From Closterium sp. NIES-65 (taxonomy: Eukaryota > Streptophyta > Zygnematophyceae > Desmidiales > Closteriaceae): a stretch of 64,000 bases of DNA. The stretch is from contig CANXME010002329.1 of NCBI GenBank assembly GCA_948144175.1, forward strand, positions 62,001 to 126,000. Reading direction: 5' to 3'. The notes under the pieces are model-generated. The model was not told where the DNA came from, did not search any database, and saw nothing but the letters and a program-made list of their open reading frames with translations. Made by a program: the position numbers and the translations under genes. This document shows positions 56,301 through 64,000 of the stretch, in pieces. Within the stretch, counting starts at the first letter, position 1. Each line of letters starts with the position of its first letter.

Positions 56301-56690
56301 CCCCCTTCTCTTGGCCTCCAACCTCACTGACCTTACATGAACAACCCTTTCTCCTAACCTCCCCATTATGTGCGTCCCCCCTTCCCACTCCTTTCCTATG
56401 CACTCCAGGACTTGCCGGCTGCCATTCCTGATGAGGAACTCTTCCGAGCCTCCTCCGTCCCGGACCTGGCCAGGCCCGGCCAAGGCAGCAACGATGGGAG
56501 CAACCGAGGCTCGGACAATGCCGGTGCTGCTTTGGTGGATGATAAAGCAGGTGCAAGTGTACCAAGTGTGGAGCAGATATTGGAGTCATTACAAGAAGAT
56601 CAAGAGATTGTTGCCGACACAACTCAGGCAGGTGTAACAGGTGGTGAAGCGTCAAGTGTAGATGCCGCTTTGGCGATTTTGGATGATTGA
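50339..56690 (+). CDS. Plant EFR3-like protein (EFOP / SEMI-ROLLED LEAF2 type)
   Basis: Multi-exon armadillo-repeat protein. The N-terminus MGVLSRRVLPLCADVFCFPC, then RSRSRKPMKRYKQYLAAIF, carries the Cys cluster (palmitoylation candidates) and basic patch of plant EFR3 proteins. Exons 50339-50476 and 50640-50830 join to SASD-KGNVDEKQIGKLADYA and GNPDRIPKIVAKLEERAIRE. Later exons encode VLGCDLLADFVDCQSD, ILFVSYFSQPCDCLDQ and LLAAVLDNYKPHA (51827 on). Then come the duplicated ELQHPEVAALVAVWALAHM exon, TKEERRLLLALLAAVIRHAD (52960 on), ALKLLVLVTSLH, the RAALLLDDTAVFLESLP exon and the terminal SVEQILESLQEDQEIVADTT. EFR3 proteins anchor the PI4-kinase alpha complex at the plasma membrane. The start ATG was chosen by homology; it lies upstream of a shorter frame that begins MRSRSRK. 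Several exons have extra copies, so the exact mature transcript is uncertain. Confidence 0.88.
52175..52572 (+). repeat. 243-bp tandem duplication of a whole exon (EFR3-like gene)
   Basis: Two nearly identical copies with acceptors at about 52180 and 52423 encode QELQHPEVAALVAVWALAHM and QQVLAHLLLYLSNGSHWA. The offset is 243 bp (81 codons). The second copy continues into the Ala/Gly-rich remainder of the exon and the donor near 52694. The first diverges after SHWA. Confidence 0.93.
52655..52835 (+). repeat. Duplicated exon end with donor (EFR3-like gene)
   Basis: The exon end near LEDICLALRFLG with a GTGAGT donor (about 52694) is echoed at about 52765-52820 with changed bases and GGTGGGTG at the donor position. 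Confidence 0.75.
53691..54100 (+). repeat. Three copies of an exon start (EFR3-like gene)
   Basis: Copies starting with an ACCAG acceptor at about 53692, 53825 and 53997 each encode RAALLLDDTAVFLESLPS. The second and third extend through DPWGSWA. Only the third continues into a long open exon with a donor. Offsets are 133 and 172 bp, not multiples of three. Confidence 0.92.
55500..56165 (+). repeat. Further exon-edge copies (EFR3-like gene)
   Basis: The exon end LGEKIAAAVVAA (about 55510-55547) is echoed at about 55622-55667. The exon start FPGHSVEPALLLAPFHPSDS (from about 56080) has an earlier copy from about 55964 and a weaker one from about 55838. Confidence 0.8.
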
Positions 56691-57197
56691 TTAGAGAGAA
56701 CGTTTTAAATTCTGAAGCCTGATCTACATTTATCTTACGCATGGTTTGTATCTGGTATGTGATGTTTTCTATGTATTGTAGGTGTAGATTCAGAGTAGGA
56801 AGGACCTTGTAAAGTATTTGTGCTTTGAAGAATTGTATTTTGAATAAAGGGACCAGTCAACATGTCTTTATGCCGGTTTCAGTAGCTTAGCACTGCTACC
56901 GAGTATTTTGGATGCTTGAACTGACACGTGTTTGCAAGCCGGTGCTAAAATGCTATGCTGGTATACAGGCACAGCGAGGAAATTTGTAACGAGGTACCAC
57001 CTCAAAGGCCGATGCCTTTCACGCGCCTCACCACCAGAAACCCCACAACCTCCAACCCTCAACCTCGAGAGAATCTGCGACCTTCAAATTCGCCCCATCA
57101 TTAGCACACAGCGCGTGGCCTGTCGCCAAAGTTTAGACTCCAGAGTGGAATCGTAGCGTGGAGGAAATTTTGAGAAATCTCATAGAGTGCCTCCAAT
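56691..57197. other. Intergenic, EFR3-like 3' flank and Cms1 promoter
   Basis: About 500 bp. AATAAA at about 56842 is a plausible polyadenylation signal for the EFR3-like gene. No other gene was seen. Confidence 0.5.
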
Positions 57198-60100
57198 ATG
57201 ACGGTGGACGGTGATAAGGACGGGAAGAAGACGAGCGGCAAGAAACGTAGAGCGGATCCAGCCAATGAAGGCGATCCACGTGTCGGCGCGGACATAGGCA
57301 CCGTTGCGACAGCGGTAAGCACGGCGGGAGGCGCGGCGTCGGCCGGGGAAGGGAAGAAGAAGAGAGCGCGGAAGGCCAGGGGTGAGGGGAGTGAGGCGGG
57401 CGCGCATAAGGAAGAGGGGGGGGAGAAGGGTAAGCTTACGGATGAGCGGGATGAGGCGGAGGAGGACGGGGGAGAACAGGGGGAAGCGGAGCAACAGGGG
57501 GAAATGTCAAGCGCAGCAGCTGAGGACAAATTGGTAGCAGGGGCGGAAGATGCGGAATTGGGGGAAGATGCGGAAGAGGAGGAAGCGGAAGAGGGGGAAG
57601 TTCCGCAAGACGACAATGATGCCCACGGGTTCGCGGAAGCGGACGCGGAGCTTTCCCCGCGCGAGCTGCTTCCGCAACTAGACGCGGAGGCCGCCAGCCA
57701 GAGGCACATCAAGGCGCACAAGCTGGTCGCGGAAGCGGCGGCGGCCGCTGCGCGGAGTGCCACCCAGGGGAAAGAACGCGGAAGCGGTAGTGGAGGGGGA
57801 ACGGCGGCAGCAGCGGCGGCGGCGGAGTGGTTTCAGGCGCAGGTGGTGGCGAACTGCGGCAGAAGCATGTCGTCCGTTGAGCGCGAACGAGTGATCCCAG
57901 GTGCGCTGCGATGTGCCTGCCGCAGGGGTTAGCCGGGGTTAGTCGGGGTTGAGGGGTTAAGAGCGCATGGGTCGAAGTTGTTCAAGCACAGGTAGTGGCG
58001 AATTGCCCGAGGTGTCTGTCGCCGATGGCGCGCGAGCGAGTGATTCCAGCTGCGTTGCGAGGGGTCTGCCCAAGGAGTTACGACAACAAGATTTGGGTCA
58101 AAGTTTGCCAACATTTTCATTCTTCCAATCCTCTTCCTCTCCCTCGCCCTTCCCCTCCCCTGTCCCCGCGCAGCCTCGTCGATTGCGATCTACAACATCC
58201 ACGCACCCTCCCGCAGCAGAGAGGCATCGCCCCACTCGTTCTGCCACATTCAATCACATTTGCCCCTCTCACCTCCCCCCCCCCCCTGTCTCCTCTCACC
58301 TCTCCCCTGTCCCCTCCAGCCTCGTCCATTGCGATCTACAACATCCACTCACCCTCCTCGCCGCAGCAGCCCGCCCCCAGCACCACCACCCAGGCGCCAG
58401 GTGCGCAACCGGGCGGCAGGGGACCGGGCGGCGGGCAAGCGGGCGGCAGAGGGGCGGGCGGCAGGGGAGCAGGGAGGGGAGGTAAGGCCGGCAGCGAGTC
58501 TGCCGCCGCCCACGTGGGGCCGAGTCTTGCCGACCACCTGAAGCGCAGTCTCGGCGCCACGTGGCGGTCGCTGCTGCTGCCACCTGGCGACAAGCAAGAA
58601 ACAGACAAGGATCAAAAGAAGGGGCAAGGGCGGAAGCCAAAGGGGCAGAATCAGCAGCAGGGGCAGCAGGGGCAGCAGGGGCAGCAGGGGGGGAAAGAAG
58701 AGGAGGGAGACGCAGAGTGGGAGGCGGGGAGTCCGGTGGTGCTGATAGTGTCAGCTTCGGCAGTGCGGTGTGTGGACCTGCTGAGGGCGTGCAAGGGCGT
58801 GGGGCGTGGGTGCCGCGTGGCGAAGCTGTTCGCTAAACACCTGAAAGTGGAGGAGCAAGTTGAGATGCTGAAAGGGCCCGTGCACATCGCTGCTGGCACC
58901 CCCAACAGGTGAGTCATTCTGGGTTGAGACGTGCTGCACGGTCAAGACTGGGTGCCGCGTGGCCAAGCTGTTCGCCAAACACCTCAAGGTGGAGGAACAA
59001 GTAGAGGTGCTGCAGGGGCCTGTTCATATTGCTGCTGGCACTCCCAACAGGTGAGCGCCTGAAGCTATTTTTGAGTCGACTCAAAAAGAGGTGCTGCAGG
59101 GACCTGTTCATATTGCTGCTGGCACTCCCAACAGGTGAGCGCCTGAAGCTTGCATGCGTGCGTGTAAGGGCGTGGGGCAGAGCAAGGGCGTGGGGCAGAG
59201 CAAGGGCGTGGGGCGAGGGTGCCGCGTGGCCAAGCTGTTCGCGAAGCACCTCAAGGTGGAGGAGCAGGTGGAGGTGTTGAAGGGGCCTGTTCATATTGCA
59301 GCCGGTACTCCCAACGGGTGCGTGCAAGGGTCATGGCTAGTGCATGCTTTGAAGGGCGTGGGACCCGCACACATCGCTGCTGGTACTCCCAACAGGTGAG
59401 CCATTCCCGGTTGAGAGGTGATTCATCATCAAGAGACGATGATGCTCGGTGAACAAGAAGCACCTCAAGGTGGAGGAGCAGGTGGAGCTGCTGAAAGGCC
59501 AGGTGCACTCCCAACAGGTGAGCGTGAACAACAACTTTTGGGGCTGAGAGGCTTGCATGGTAAATTATGGGTGATGCACGGTGAGCAAGACGCACCTCAA
59601 GGTGGAGGAGCGGGTGGAGATGTTAAAGGGAAGGGACCCGTGCATCACAGGTGGCTGCTGGCACGCCCAACAGGCGAGTGTGAAGCTGCTGGCACGCCCA
59701 ACAGGCGAGTGTGAAGCTGCTGGCACGCCCAACAGGCGAGTGTGAAGCTGCTGGCACGCCCAACAGGCGAGTGTGAAGCTGCTGGCACGCCCAACAGGCG
59801 AGTGTGAAGCTGCTGGCACGCCCAACAGGCGAGTGTGAAGCTGCTGGCACGCCCAACAGGCGAATGTGAAGCTGCTGGCACGCCCAACAGGCGAGTGTGA
59901 AGCTGCTGGCACGCCCAACAGGCGAGAGTGAAGCTGCTGGCACGCCCAACAGGTGAGTGTGAAGCTGCTGGCACGCCCAACAGGCGAGTGTGAAGCTGCT
60001 GGCACGCCCAACAGGCGAGTGTGAAGCTGCTGGCACGCCCAACAGGCGAGTGTGAAGCTGCTGGCACGCCCAACAGGCGAGTGTGAAGCTGCTGGCACGC

Positions 60101-60786
60101 CCAACAGGCGAGTGTGAAGCTGTTGGCACGCCCAACAGGCGAGTGTGAAGCTGCTGGCACGCCCAACAGGCGAGTGTGAAGCTGCTGGCACGCCCAACAG
60201 GCGAGTGTGAAGCTGCTGGCACACCCAACAGGCGAGTGTGAAGCTGCGACCTCCAACTCCCTGCTCTTTACAGTCCCCAACCAGGCTGCTGCAACCAGGC
60301 TGGTGAAGCCACTACCTTCCTCACATGCCCGCACCCACCCTCCCACCCACCTCCCCACCGATGCACCATCCAGGCTGCTGAAACTGCTTTCCTCCGGTGC
60401 CCTTCGGCTCGCCTGCCTGCGAGTGGTGGTGCTCGACATGCTGCCAGCGCCACTCTGCCCCCCTGTTTCCCTCACATGCCCCACCCACCCTTCTAACCAC
60501 CCACCCACCTCCCCGCCAATGCACCCACCAGGCTGCTGAAGCTCCTCTCATCCGGTGCCCTACGTCTTGCCTGTCTCCGTGTGGTGGTGCTGGACATGCT
60601 GCCATCGCCCAAGGCCTTCACCCTCCTCTGCATGCCTGACGTGCGGTGAGCTTCACTCTCTGTGCCATATGCTCCATGCCCCATCCCTCATTTCGATTGC
60701 TGCTGCCATCGCCCAAGGCCTTCACCCTCCTCTCCATGCCTCATGTCCGGTGAGCCTACCAGCCTATCTCGCGTTCCCACATGCCC

Positions 60787-60853
<67 letters not shown>

Positions 60854-61851
60854 CTGCCCCTGCCCATGCCCCAAGCCCCATACCCCCCATTCTCCAGCCG
60901 CCCTTTCCTTCCCCCTGCCCTTCTTCTTTCTCTGTAAATGGTCCCGACTTGTGCACCTTTTACTACATCCGTCTCATGATTTTGGTCTTGACACACCACT
61001 CACAACTCACCTCGCGCTACTCATCCCCTCCCTCTCTGTTTCACCCCTTCTCTGCTTCACCCCTTCTCTGCTTCACCCCTTCGTCTAACTTTTCCCTCTT
61101 TCCTTTCCCTTCCCTCGCCCTCTATACAGGGTCGAGTTCTGGGGGTGGTATCTGACGCATCTGCACGAATCAGTTCTCTCCGGCTCCCCCTTTCCTCCCC
61201 CCACCCCCTCTCTCTCCCCCGTTCCTCCTCTCCACCCCCCTCCTTCCCCACAGGGTCGAGTTCTGGGAGCTGTATCTGAAGCATCTGCACGAATCGGTTC
61301 TCTCGGAATCTTCTGTACTGGCGCTCCATGATTGGACCGGTGACACTTCGCCGCCCAAAGTGGGCGGCGGGAAGAAGCTTCCTGGAGAGCAGATGAAGGG
61401 AAAGAAGCGGGCGGCAGCCGGTGCAAGGCAGGAAGAAGGAGAGGAAGAAGGAGAAGGAGGAGGAGGAGGAGGAACAGAGGATGCAGGAGACACAGCAGGA
61501 GGGGAAGAGGGGTTGCAGAAGAAGCAGAAGAAGCGCAAAGCTTCAAAGGCAACTGCTGGAGCTGAGATGAGTGCAGCTGTGGAGGAAGGGGCAGGTGGTG
61601 CGGCAAGGGGACCGGCAGGAGACGAGCGCAAGGGGAAAGGGAGGCGTGAAGGGGGGAGAGGCAGAAGGGGTGGTGGTGGGGGGAGGGGTGGCGGAAGAAG
61701 GGGTGGTGTGGGGGGAGGTGGTTTGGTGAGAGGTTTTGGGGGAAGAGGTAGTGGTGCAAGGGGTGGCGGGGGAAGGGGTGGAAGGGGAAGAGGCGGCGGG
61801 GGAAGGGGGGGGAGGGGGCGGGGCGGTGGTGGAAAGCGCAGTGGTGATTGA
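57198..61851 (+). CDS. CMSS1: Cms1-family 90S pre-ribosome protein (CMSS1 type) with RGG tail
   Basis: Exons 57198-57900, 58320-58908, 60532-60645 and 61254-61851 join in phase to 667 residues. The acidic and Lys-rich N-terminus has nuclear-signal-like KKRARKAR. The Cms1 core follows: PSLADHLKRSL, SPVVLIVSASAVRCVDLLRA, RVAKLFAKHLKVEEQVEMLK, GPVHIAAGTPNR, LLKLLSSGALRLACLRVVVL and PDVRVEFWELYLKHLHESVL. It ends in a Lys-rich region and a 90-residue Arg-Gly-rich tail. The core resembles a DEAD-helicase half without obvious ATPase motifs. Family members associate with the U3-containing 90S pre-ribosome in the nucleolus. Using these exons skips a 1.6-kb intron full of exon-3-proximal copies and a 31-bp satellite. 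Alternative choice among the copies cannot be excluded. Confidence 0.87.
57830..58360 (+). repeat. Exon-edge copies around Cms1 exons 1 and 2
   Basis: The exon 1 end (QAQVVANCGRSMSSVERERV, to 57900) is echoed at about 57990-58050 as QAQVVANCPRCLSPMARERV. The exon 2 start (SSIAIYNIHSPSS, from 58320) has an earlier copy with acceptor at about 58170-58215. Confidence 0.88.
58811..59653 (+). repeat. Serial copies of the Cms1 exon 2 end with splice donors
   Basis: The exon end coding RVAKLFAKHLKVEEQVE to GPVHIAAGTPNR and its AACAG/GTGAG donor occurs at 58811-58908, about 58953-59050 and about 59220-59320. Shorter copies end near 59134, 59397 and 59518, and a degenerate one lies at about 59590-59640. 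The copies shorten towards the 31-bp array that follows. Confidence 0.92.
59654..60242 (+). repeat. 31-bp minisatellite of 19 copies containing an exon end and donor-like site
   Basis: Unit start points at 59654 and 60212 are exactly 18 periods of 31 bp apart, with only scattered substitutions and no indels. Each unit contains GCTGCTGGCACGCCCAACAG, the AAGTPN codons of Cms1 exon 2, followed by GCGAGTG in place of the GTGAGT donor. One unit (near 59953) has GTGAGT. The 31-bp period shifts frame each copy, so it is not coding. Confidence 0.95.
60374..60750 (+). repeat. Copies flanking Cms1 exon 3
   Basis: The exon 3 start (RLLKLLSSGALRLACLRVVV) with acceptor occurs at 60374 and 60532, 158 bp apart. 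Its end (LPSPKAFTLL, donor after 60645) is repeated at about 60703-60750 with a GTGAGC donor. Confidence 0.92.
60782..60870. repeat. (CATGCC)n hexanucleotide repeat
   Basis: About 14 copies of a 6-bp unit, slightly degenerate at the 3' end, in the intron between Cms1 exons 3 and 4. Confidence 0.95.
61127..61310 (+). repeat. Duplicated exon 4 start (Cms1 gene)
   Basis: A CAGGG acceptor followed by TCGAGTTCTGGG and about 55 bp of exon 4 occurs at about 61131 and in the real exon from 61254. The first copy reads VEFWGWYLTHLHESVLS and then diverges. Confidence 0.9.
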
Positions 61852-61975
61852 CAGAGGAGGATGTGGGCCTGATTGCTGGATTGGGCTGATATTGCCTGTG
61901 ATGGCAGAAAGCGGGAATTTCTGGGAAGAGGGCAGCAGGGCAGCAGGGCAGCAGGGCGGCAGCAGGAGATGGTGG

Positions 61976-62187
61976 TGAGGGAGGCGGGAGCATGGGTAGA
62001 GTTGTTAGAAGAATCCCGCCAGCACGAGGGCTGGAGAGCAGGGAAGGCCAGGCCGGGCGATTGAAGAAGTGTTTTTAGACGTTCTCAAAACACTTCTTCA
62101 ATCTCGGGAGGCGGGAGCATGGGTAGAGGTGTTAGAAGAATCCCTACAGCACTAGGGCTGGAGAGGAGTCAAGGCCAGGCCGGGCGT
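61976..62187. repeat. 81-bp direct duplication flanking a perfect hairpin
   Basis: GGGAGGCGGGAGCATGGGTA to GGCCAGGCCGGGCG occurs at about 61978-62058 and 62106-62187 with about 10 differences. Between them lie perfect 17-bp inverted arms (62059-62075 and 62087-62103) around an 11-base loop. Confidence 0.93.
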
Positions 62188-62781
62188 GCAAGAGCACTTG
62201 TGTCATAAGGATGTAGCTGTGAGCCATGCTTTGAGCATATTTAAATCCAACAATGAAAATCTGTTTCTTCATGAAGCTGTTCCGTAGACGAGCGAGCAGG
62301 TGGTTCCAACTCGGGCAAGCATGGTGAATGAATTATGTGCCGCAAGCCTGGACAGATGTGCTCTTCAGCCAGCTCTCTACTCCACTCCACCTATCCCGAA
62401 CATTGTTCCATTGATACGGCCTGTTACAGGAGATGAGGCATCACCACGAATGGGTGGTGCGGTGTTTGTTAGAGCAACGCCCACTCAGCTCATAGCATGA
62501 ACCAATTTTACCTGCAGCTGCCGCTGCATTAGGTCACTATTGAAAGCAAGGCTCTTTTCTATCAGAGAAGCTCGTGTCATCCAATCTCCCTAGGAATGTT
62601 GGAAGAGTGACAGTGACAGTCACAGCAGCAGACCAGGCGGTTCCCCATCAGAGCTGTGTGCCTTGAGCTCCCAGTCAATGGGACTCGGGGTCTGATTCGC
62701 TGTGGCTGATGGGCGGATAGGGGGGAGTGAGGGAGAACACGCAGAGCGTAGGGAGGATGAGCACGAGGGGAAGAGGAGCTT

Positions 62782-62860
62782 GCAGGGAGGATTAGATTGC
62801 AGGGAGGATTAGCTTGCAGGGAGGATTAGCACGCAGGGAGGATTAGCACGCAGGGAGGAT
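62782..62860. repeat. 17-bp minisatellite, about 5 copies
   Basis: Tandem GCAGGGAGGATTAGCAC-type units with two-base variation at the unit end. It lies in the 3' flank of the MFS gene. Confidence 0.9.
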
Positions 62861-62980
62861 GAAAGACATGGCTGACTGTGCATGTGCGTACGAGTGCATG
62901 CGTTGTTGTGCGATGAGAGCATGCGTGGATGGATGAGAGCAACTGAACCAGACAGAAAGGTATGAGTGGTGTACACTCAC

Positions 62981-63712
62981 CCTGGGGCAGGGCGCTGAGA
63001 GCGAGGTGGAGCAGGCGGCGCTGCAGGAGAGCAGCGATGGCGAGGAAGAACGAGCACATGAGGAACATGACCGTCATGGGGAAGGCTCGCACCTGGCAGG
63101 GAAGTGAAGGAAACGAGGGGGATTGCAATGGGAAACGAGACAGAAGGAGAGTATTGAAGTGAGAGCCCCATGAGCAACATGGCCGTCATTGGGAAGGCTC
63201 GCACCTGGCAGGGGTTTAGATAGAGTTGGGCGGCATTGAGGGGAGTGCAGGAAACACGGTGGAAGGGGAGTAACACGGAGACATGGTGGAAGGGGAGTAA
63301 CAAGGAGAATGCTCATGAGACACATGGGTGGGTGTAACAGGGAAGGAGGAGGGTTGTGAGGTGGGGAAGTGAGTGAGGAAGGAAGTGGGTGATGCACATC
63401 GGGTCCCCCATCACCCCCATCACCCCCATCACCCCCATCACCCCCATCACCTCCATCACCCCCATCACCCCCATCACCCCCATCACCCCCTTCACCTCCA
63501 TCACCCCCATCACCCCCATCACCCCCTTCACCCCCTTCACCCCCTTCACCCCCATCACCCCCATCACCTCGATCACCCCCATCATCGCCTTCACTCCCTT
63601 CACCCCCATCACTGTGTTAGAGAGCAAGGGAAGACCCACGTGGTAGAGCACAAGGCAGACGAACACGTTGAGCGGGACGCGGAAGAAGTTCATGATGGTG
63701 GAGGGGACTCCT
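62981..63712 (-). CDS. MFS transporter, MFSD5/MOT2 (molybdate-anion) type, 3' part only
   Basis: Two exons are recognisable on the minus strand: 63712-63640 ([20 protein letters not shown], then LVLYH) and 63092-62981 ([20 protein letters not shown], then [17 protein letters not shown]). They join in phase 0. They form the last two membrane helices of the plant MFS family related to MFSD5 and to the molybdate transporter MOT2; I recall closely similar C-terminal ends ([13 protein letters not shown]...). Most of the gene lies beyond the right edge and its final codons were not located. The substrate cannot be told from this part. A copy of the second exon's start lies in the intron between the two exons. 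Confidence 0.7.
63044..63212 (-). repeat. Duplicated exon start with acceptor (MFS gene)
   Basis: The acceptor and first about 48 bp of the exon starting at 63092 recur at about 63211-63163 ([14 protein letters not shown]), after which similarity ends. Confidence 0.85.
63401..63612. repeat. 9-bp (ATCACCCCC)n minisatellite
   Basis: About 23 units of a C-rich 9-mer with ATC/TTC and CCC/CTC variants in an intron of the MFS gene. Confidence 0.95.
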
Positions 63713-63719
63713 CTGGCAG

Positions 63720-64000
63720 GCACTGTGCTCGCATGCACACACTGTGCTCGCATGCACACACTGTGCTCGCATGCACACACTGTGCTCGCATGCACACACT
63801 GTGCTCGCATGCACACACTGTGCTCGCATGCACACACTGTGCTCGCATGCACACACTGTGCTCGCATGCACACACTGTGCTCGCATGCACACACTGTGCT
63901 CGCATGCACACACTGTGCTCGCATGCACACACTGTGCTCGCATGCACACACTGTGCTCGCATGCACACACTGTGCTCGCATGCACACACTGTGCTCGCAT
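63720..64000. repeat. 19-bp minisatellite reaching the window edge
   Basis: About 15 essentially identical copies of a 19-bp unit (CTGTGCTCGCATGCACACA). It lies immediately upstream of the acceptor of the MFS exon at 63712. It has no spacers and continues past the right edge. Confidence 0.95.

Larger units (their letters stand above)
61852..62980. other. Tail-to-tail intergenic region with repeats
   Basis: About 1.1 kb between the Cms1 stop and the last recognised exon of the MFS gene. It contains an approximate 81-bp direct duplication separated by a perfect hairpin, and a 17-bp minisatellite (both listed separately). The final small exon and stop of the MFS gene may lie here but were not identified. 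Confidence 0.5.

Noticed and set aside
59654-60242. CRISPR-like array
   Set aside because: The units are directly adjacent with no spacers, and the source of the unit (Cms1 exon end) is visible next to it.
59565-60508. Minus-strand open frames of 200-287 codons over the 31-bp array
   Set aside because: They are open in all frames only because the unit lacks stops and has a period not divisible by three. The peptide is a 31-residue repeat with no start or domain support.
57198-61851. Cms1 gene as a true ATP-dependent DEAD-box helicase
   Set aside because: I could not find a complete Walker A or DEAD motif. The family resembles a degenerate helicase fold.
63617-64000. Cys/His-rich minus-strand open frames (repeats of CACEHSVCMRAQCVHAST type)
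   Set aside because: This is a translation of the 19-bp satellite in three frames, and an intron by the MFS gene model.

Overview
The window is nuclear DNA of a green plant of the streptophyte lineage: a streptophyte alga or an early-diverging land plant. The sequence does not decide between these. The evidence is a set of multi-exon genes with GT-AG introns whose products are streptophyte-type: a full-length ETR1-like hybrid ethylene receptor, a WOX homeobox protein, a class I LOB-domain protein, an EH-domain subunit of the TPLATE endocytic complex, a plant-type EFR3 protein, a plastid stearoyl-ACP desaturase and a pectin acetylesterase. Coding exons are GC-rich. I found no rRNA, tRNA, organelle insertion, transposon or virus-like element.

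Layout: PPR protein (-, 239-3570); exon-junction protein Y14 (-, 4900-6469); acyl-ACP desaturase (-, 7040-9205); WOX homeobox (+, 11363-15526); two-LysM protein (-, 15948-16949); conserved plastid protein (+, 17584-19572), tail-to-tail with an AP2-domain regulator (-, 19633-21509); AtEH/Pan1-type EH protein (+, 23020-30734), tail-to-tail with an LptB-like ABC ATPase (-, 31111-32924); ethylene receptor (+, 33979-39010); orphan type I membrane protein (-, 40293-41340); pectin acetylesterase with a very long basic stalk (+, 42878-46865); LBD factor (+, 48017-49450); EFR3-like protein (+, 50339-56690); Cms1 ribosome-biogenesis protein (+, 57198-61851); and the 3' part of an MFS transporter of the MFSD5/molybdate-anion type (-, running off the right edge). 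For ten genes I resolved all or nearly all exon junctions and checked that phases add up (desaturase 406 aa, WOX 1017, LysM 204, plastid protein 326, AP2 436, ABC 301, ethylene receptor 779, acetylesterase 847, LBD 363, Cms1 667).

The genes do not form a pathway; this is an ordinary gene-dense chromosome segment. Functionally they touch hormone perception (ethylene receptor), transcription (WOX, AP2, LBD), mRNA and ribosome metabolism (Y14, PPR, Cms1), plasma-membrane traffic and phosphoinositide supply (EH protein, EFR3), plastid metabolism (desaturase, LysM, unknown plastid protein) and wall modification (acetylesterase).

The most unusual feature is structural. In seven genes, all between about 23 and 64 kb, exon edges occur as one or more extra partial copies in the neighbouring intron. 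The copies keep the exon end and its splice donor, or the acceptor and the exon start, and lose the other half. In the ethylene receptor every one of the six exons is affected. In the Cms1 gene the process ends in a perfect 31-bp minisatellite of 19 copies, each carrying an exon end plus a donor-like site, almost all with GC in place of GT. The copies have diverged in sequence, so they are not assembly stutter. Genes in the left third and those with less pyrimidine-rich introns lack them. This is the strongest candidate here for something not previously described.
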